This document shows positions 5,441 to 7,912 of a DNA stretch of 7,912 bases, one piece after another (position 1 is the stretch's first letter; every line of letters starts with the position of its first letter). The position numbers and the translations under genes were made by a program. Below the pieces are notes generated by a model. The model saw only the letters and a program-made list of their open reading frames with translations. It was not told where the DNA came from and did not search any database. Source of the DNA: DAOTVC01 sp034437215 (GTDB taxonomy: Bacteria; Chloroflexota; Anaerolineae; B4-G1; SLSP01); NCBI GenBank assembly GCA_034437215.1, contig DAOTVC010000135.1, forward strand, positions 1 to 7,912, in the 5' to 3' direction.

Positions 5441-6889
5441 ATGAACAAGGAGAGGACGTACGACCTGGTGGTCATCGGTGGGGGGTCGGCAGGCCTTTCA
5501 GCCGTGGGCTTCGGGCTGGAGATAGGCGCGACGACGGCGCTCATCGAGCGCCACCGGGTGGGCGGTGACTGCACGTGGAGTGGCTGCGTGCCCAGCAAGA
5601 GCCTGCTCAAGGTGGCGAAGGTGGCCCACCACATGCGAATCGCGGCTACCTATGGCGTCCGCCCCGTCGAGCCCGAAGTCGATATGAAAGCAGTGATGAC
5701 CCACATCCACGAGATCATCGCCGCGACCTACGCTGAGGAGACCCCGGAGGTGCTCCGTGAGAAGGGCGCCGACGTCTACCTGGGCGAGGCCCGTTTCGTC
5801 GACCCTCACACGCTGAAGCTGGATGATCAGACCATCAAGGCCCGCAACGTCGTCCTCGCCACGGGCGCCCACCCCTTCGTCCCCCCCATCGAGGGCGTGG
5901 ACGAGGTGGACTACCTCACCTACGAGAACATCTGGTACCTGGAGCAGCTGCCCGAGCACCTCATCGTCATCGGCGCCGGCCCCATCGGCAGCGAGATGTC
6001 CCAGGCCTTCCGGCGCCTGGGCTCCCGCGTGACCATCATCGAGGGAGGGCCGCGCATGCTAGGGCGGGACGACCCCATCGCCTCGGAGATCATGACGCGG
6101 ATCTTCCGCGCCGAGGGCATCGATCTGAAGCTCAACCACCAGGCGGAGCGCATCTGGCGGGACGACGAGGGGGTGCACGTGCTGGCGAAGGGGAAGGAGA
6201 TCATCGGAGACGCCCTGCTGGTGTCGGTGGGACGCCGTCCCAACGTCGACGCCCTCGACCTGGAGAAGGCCGGGGTGGAGTACAGCGCCCGCGGCATCAA
6301 GGTCAACGAGAAGCTCCAGACGGCTCAGCCCCACATCTACGCCGCGGGGGACTGCCTCGGCGGCTACCAGTTCACCCACTACGCCGGCTGGCAGGCCTCG
6401 AACGCCGCCGCCCGCAACGCCCTGCTCCCCGGCTCTTCCAAGGGCGTTCGAGAGTGGGTGCCCTGGACCACCTTCACCGAGCCCGAGGTCGCCCACGCCG
6501 GGCTGACGGAAGCCGAGGCGCGAGAGAAGTACGGCGACGCGGTGGGGACCGTGGAGTGGCCCATGGAGAGGGTCGACCGCGCCCGGGCCGAGGTCGACAC
6601 GGAGGGCGTGGTCTTCCTCGTGCACAAGGGGCAGGAGGTTCTGGGCGCGACCATCGTCGCCGAGCGGGCGGGGGAGATCATCCACGAGTGGATCCTGGCG
6701 CTGGAGCACGGGCTGAAGGCACGGGACCTCACCACCACCATCCACGTCTACCCCACCTACGCCCGGGCCACCGTCAAAGCGGGGGGCGCCTTGCTACAGA
6801 AGGAGCTCCTGGAGGGACGGTGGGGCGACCTCATCCACAAGGGCGGGGAGTGGGCGCTCGAGTTCATGCGCTGGCGCCGCGGCTTCTAG
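5441..6889 (+). CDS. FAD-dependent pyridine nucleotide-disulfide oxidoreductase, mercuric-reductase-like
   Basis: 482 residues from ATG 5441. Cytosolic flavoprotein of the lipoamide dehydrogenase/glutathione reductase/MerA superfamily: FAD Rossmann motif VVIGGGSAGLSA (10-21), redox-active disulfide GGDCTWSGCVPSK (41-53; Cys44 and Cys49), ATG (140-142), NAD(P)H Rossmann motif GAGPIGSE (178-185), FAD motif AAGD (301-304), and a C-terminal dimerisation domain. At the catalytic HxHPT position it has HVYPT (435-439), so Tyr437 stands where the His base normally is. MerA also carries Tyr there, but this protein lacks the MerA N-terminal metal-binding domain and C-terminal Cys pair, ending MRWRRGF. 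Mercuric reduction is therefore not shown. The CTWxGC variant is what I remember from oxidoreductases encoded beside, or fused to, TVP38/TMEM64 proteins, matching the two VTT genes upstream. Substrate unknown; NAD(P)H-driven reduction of a disulfide, metal, metalloid or quinone is possible. Confidence 0.9.
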   Translation: MNKERTYDLVVIGGGSAGLSAVGFGLEIGATTALIERHRVGGDCTWSGCVPSKSLLKVAKVAHHMRIAATYGVRPVEPEVDMKAVMTHIHEIIAATYAEETPEVLREKGADVYLGEARFVDPHTLKLDDQTIKARNVVLATGAHPFVPPIEGVDEVDYLTYENIWYLEQLPEHLIVIGAGPIGSEMSQAFRRLGSRVTIIEGGPRMLGRDDPIASEIMTRIFRAEGIDLKLNHQAERIWRDDEGVHVLAKGKEIIGDALLVSVGRRPNVDALDLEKAGVEYSARGIKVNEKLQTAQPHIYAAGDCLGGYQFTHYAGWQASNAAARNALLPGSSKGVREWVPWTTFTEPEVAHAGLTEAEAREKYGDAVGTVEWPMERVDRARAEVDTEGVVFLVHKGQEVLGATIVAERAGEIIHEWILALEHGLKARDLTTTIHVYPTYARATVKAGGALLQKELLEGRWGDLIHKGGEWALEFMRWRRGF

Positions 6890-6913
6890 ACAGAATCAGC
6901 TGGCGACATATTG

Positions 6914-6970
6914 TAGGGTAGGACGGGATTAGGGTGGATAGGACTTCTTCCCCCTGATCCCCGGTCCCTT
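6914..6970. repeat. Second copy of the GGGAT-type repeat, partly inverted
   Basis: The left half reads tagggtaggacgggattagg; the right half is pyrimidine-rich (cccctgatccccggtccctt), the reverse complement of the unit near 205-222. It fills most of the gap between the oxidoreductase stop and the tRNA promoter. No terminator-quality hairpin with a T-run was seen for the upstream gene. Confidence 0.45.
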
Positions 6971-6978
6971 CTCGAAGG

Positions 6979-7006
6979 TTGACAAACGAGGGAGATTGCG
7001 TATAAT
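6979..7006 (+). promoter_or_regulatory. Consensus sigma70 promoter of tRNA-Leu
   Basis: Perfect TTGACA (6979-6984), a 16-bp spacer and perfect TATAAT (7001-7006). The predicted start near 7013 is about 7 nt before the mature tRNA 5' end at 7020. It is the strongest promoter in the window, as expected for a stable RNA. Confidence 0.88.
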
Positions 7007-7019
7007 ACAGAGCGTCAAA

Positions 7020-7102
7020 GCCCGAGTGGCGGAATTGGCATACGCGGCAGGTTGAGGACCTGTGCCCGTTTGGGCGTGGAGGTTCGAGTCCTCTCTCGGG
7101 CA
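7020..7102 (+). tRNA. tRNA-Leu (anticodon GAG)
   Basis: 83 nt. The acceptor stem GCCCGAG (7020-7026) pairs with CTCGGGC (7095-7101), with discriminator A7102. The anticodon stem GCAGG (7047-7051) / CCTGT (7059-7063) closes the loop TTGAGGA with anticodon GAG at 7054-7056, reading CUC and CUU. A long variable arm (GCCCG TTT GGGCG) marks a class II tRNA, and the T-arm GGTTCGAGTCC is canonical. CCA is not encoded (TAT follows), so it must be added after transcription. The gene is flanked by its own promoter and terminator and is monocistronic. Confidence 0.96.
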
Positions 7103-7112
7103 TATTGACTAT

Positions 7113-7145
7113 AAGGGCGTCGTGGAGTAACCACGGCGCCCTTTT
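7113..7145 (+). terminator. Rho-independent terminator of tRNA-Leu
   Basis: A 13-bp stem, AAGGGCGTCGTGG (7113-7125) with CCACGGCGCCCTT (7131-7143), has one G-T wobble and an AGTAA loop and runs into TTTT. It sits 10 nt after the tRNA. Confidence 0.88.
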
Positions 7146-7213
7146 GCGTTAGCCCCAATCAGTACTTTCGGAGCACATCTGTACTACCAATACAGAGAAC
7201 GAAGTTGCATTCT
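7146..7213. other. Unassigned spacer before the MITE-like element
   Basis: I see no start with a ribosome binding site, no RNA fold and no clear repeat. Frames here are short and match nothing I recognise. Base composition is more AT-rich than the genes upstream. Confidence 0.5.
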
Positions 7214-7351
7214 GATTGAAATGGGTGTGTTTCAATCCAGTTGTGAGCTATCCATGGCTGAAACGTAAAGCGTGAAACGTGAAGCCCTCACGTTTTACGT
7301 TTCACGTTTCACGCCTCGGTTTATCTCAAGTGAAACACACCCGATTGAAAT
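7214..7351. mobile_element. MITE-like non-autonomous element with 9-bp target duplication
   Basis: The 120-bp core (7223-7342) ends in perfect 12-bp terminal inverted repeats, GGGTGTGTTTCA (7223-7234) and TGAAACACACCC (7331-7342). Weaker pairing extends further in. Perfect 9-bp direct repeats GATTGAAAT flank it directly at 7214-7222 and 7343-7351, the mark of a transposition event. The interior holds a long imperfect hairpin and no coding sequence, so movement would need a transposase supplied elsewhere. A 9-bp duplication is compatible with several IS families (IS256- and IS4-like among them); I cannot assign one from the termini. Confidence 0.82.
7261..7309. repeat. Imperfect hairpin of CGTGAAACGT units inside the MITE-like element
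   Basis: The left arm 7261-7282 pairs with 7288-7309 at 19 of 22 positions around the loop AGCCC. Both arms consist of repeated CGT(G/A)AAA units. It is a palindromic core typical of small hairpin elements. Confidence 0.75.
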
Positions 7352-7426
7352 ATGGCTCTGCTGAAAGAACTGGGAACCTCACGCAAAGCCGCCCAGAACG
7401 CTAAGGAAATTTAAAATAGCAGATAA
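7352..7426. other. Unassigned stretch between the MITE-like element and the vapC remnant
   Basis: A 20-codon frame from ATG 7352 to TAA 7412-7414 (MALLKELGTSRKAAQNAKEI) lacks a ribosome binding site; the sequence just upstream is the target duplication. It matches no vapB antitoxin or vapC N-terminus that I recognise, and those would be expected here. It may be the scar left by loss of the vapC 5' half. Confidence 0.4.
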
Positions 7427-7678
7427 CTTTTCAACTCCATCACCATGGCGGAGTCACAGTACGGGGCGGAGAAGAGCCGGCAGCGCAAGCGCAACCGGTA
7501 GGCTCTGGAGCACTTCCTGGCCCCCCTGGTCGTGGCGGAGTTCGACGCCTCGGCCGCCGTCGCCTATGGATGGGTCCGTGCGCTGCTGGAGGGACGCGGA
7601 ACCTCCGTGGGCGCCCTCGATACCCTGATCGCGGCCCACGCGCTGAGTCTGCAGGTCGAGAACTGGGTTGGAGAGTAG
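7427..7678 (+). pseudogene. Decayed vapC toxin (PIN-domain ribonuclease)
   Basis: Reading frame 7427-7678 gives LFNSITMAESQYGAEKS, then RQRKRNR, an in-frame TAG (7499-7501), ALEHFLAPLVVAEFDASAA, then VAYGWVRALLEGRGTSVGAL, DTLIAAHALSLQVENWVGE and a stop at 7676-7678. This follows type II VapC toxins, Mg-dependent RNases, closely: SITVAELxYGAEKS, PFDxxAAxxYGxxRAxLExxG, the acidic DxLIAAHAL and a terminal VENW. Three faults make it a relic. The N-terminal third with the first catalytic Asp (DTN motif) is missing, and a TAA at 7424-7426 precedes the homology. There is an internal stop. The segment normally between AHALSL and VENW, holding the TNN and REF active-site residues, is absent in frame. 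No vapB antitoxin is visible. An alternative reading as an ATG 7445 gene is not viable. Confidence 0.85.
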
Positions 7679-7691
7679 CACTTATGGCACC

Positions 7692-7736
7692 TTGCTTCCT
7701 ACCCCATCTCGTGTTAAAATAGATGTAGATTATAAA
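7692..7736 (+). promoter_or_regulatory. Putative promoter(s) for the last gene
   Basis: TTGCTT (7692-7697) with a 17-bp spacer and TAAAAT (7715-7720) is the best pair, giving a leader of about 140 nt. A second -10 candidate, TATAAA (7731-7736), has no good -35. Both lie in an AT-rich stretch just after the vapC remnant. Confidence 0.45.
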
Positions 7737-7740
7737 ATCA

Positions 7741-7801
7741 GCCGGGCCCTTCTCGAACCTCGCGAAGATTTTGATTCTGCGGGGTCTTTTTTATGCCCGG
7801 C
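7741..7801 (+). promoter_or_regulatory. Structured leader with terminator-like hairpin and competing stems
   Basis: A terminator-like hairpin forms from ACCTCGCGAA (7757-7766) and TTC-T-GCGGGGT (7775-7785, one bulged T), with an 8-nt loop and six Ts at 7787-7792. An upstream hairpin, 7749-7755 with 7761-7767 (CTTCTCG/CGCGAAG, one mismatch), uses the same left-arm bases, so the two cannot coexist. An outer 7-bp stem GCCGGGC (7741-7747) / GCCCGGC (7795-7801) encloses all of it. This could be transcription attenuation ahead of the last gene, or simply the old vapC terminator. Confidence 0.5.
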
Positions 7802-7867
7802 CTCAACCGAGCGGTCGTGAAGCACAGAAGGATCGATAAGGGACCGCAGGGCAGAGAGGACGAAACT

Positions 7868-7912
7868 ATGGCGAAGAAAAAAGAAGCAGCCATCAACAAC
7901 GTACGAATTATC
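7868..7912 (+). CDS. 5' end of an unidentified protein-coding gene (continues past window)
   Basis: ATG 7868 is preceded by AGAGGA (7855-7860) at a 7-nt spacing, and the frame stays open to the window edge, giving MAKKKEAAINNVRII. A basic lysine-rich start followed by NNVRII is too short to name. A similar opening, with a short basic tail and then an RIIPLGG strand, occurs in some RNase J proteins, but many other families could begin this way. It is preceded by the structured leader and a plausible promoter, which supports a real start. Confidence 0.55.
   Translation, partial: MAKKKEAAINNVRII

Noticed and set aside
7020..7102. tRNA-Leu as an integration site for a genomic island
   Set aside because: No downstream direct repeat of the tRNA 3' end is present in the window and no integrase is visible, despite the accessory-looking sequence after it.
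7214..7237. GATTGAAA...GTTTCAATCC resembles the ends of some CRISPR repeats
   Set aside because: There is no regularly spaced repetition. The copies are fully explained by the 9-bp target duplication and the element's left terminal repeat.
7352..7414. 20-codon frame MALLKELGTSRKAAQNAKEI as a small gene
   Set aside because: It has no ribosome binding site, lies directly against the target duplication and matches no family I know. It is too short to support.
7454..7681. 75-codon minus-strand open frame over the vapC remnant
   Set aside because: It is antisense to a clear PIN-domain remnant and has no recognisable motif. Its openness follows from the GC-rich codons of vapC.

Overview
The window is GC-rich with a strong G/C preference at third codon positions and sigma70-like promoters. 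It has a DUF4349-type C-terminus, a secreted bactofilin-like membrane protein, and dispersed intergenic repeats of a kind I associate with Chloroflexota. That phylum is my best guess, from gene content and style only; no marker gene is present.

Layout. (1) Positions 2-235 (+) hold the C-terminal end of a membrane-anchored protein, probably DUF4349. (2) After a purine-rich repeat and a strong minus-strand terminator (395-434), a convergent gene (445-1746, -) encodes an exported beta-helix (bactofilin-like) protein with a polytopic C-terminal membrane domain. (3) A divergent intergenic region (1747-1995) carries a promoter for each direction. (4) Positions 1996-3646 (+) form a tight three-gene operon with 4-nt and 1-nt overlaps: a GT2 glycosyltransferase (TIGR04283-like), a DUF2064/TIGR04282-like nucleotidyl/glycosyl-transferase, and an alkyltransferase-like (ATL) DNA-repair protein. 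(5) Positions 3725-6889 (+) carry two tandem TVP38/TMEM64 (VTT-domain) membrane proteins and a mercuric-reductase-like FAD disulfide oxidoreductase. A 138-bp imperfect palindrome lies before the oxidoreductase. (6) Positions 6890-7145 hold a second, inverted copy of the purine-rich repeat, a near-perfect TTGACA/TATAAT promoter, tRNA-Leu(GAG) and its terminator. (7) Positions 7146-7867 are a decayed accessory patch. It has a 120-bp MITE-like element with a 9-bp target duplication, a broken vapC toxin gene, and a structured leader with a terminator-like hairpin. (8) A new gene begins at 7868 and runs off the window.

How the genes may work together. The GT2/DUF2064 pair is known from predicted arsenosugar-type pathways. 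VTT proteins are known partners, sometimes fusion partners, of MerA-like FAD oxidoreductases. Together they suggest a redox, membrane and glycosyl-conjugation module that may handle a metalloid or another reactive small molecule, with ATL adding tolerance to alkylation damage. No arsM, arsS, arsR or merR gene is visible here, so the substrate is inference. The most unusual directly visible items are the precise MITE-like insertion, the vapC relic, the leader hairpins before the last gene, and the Tyr-for-His replacement in the oxidoreductase.
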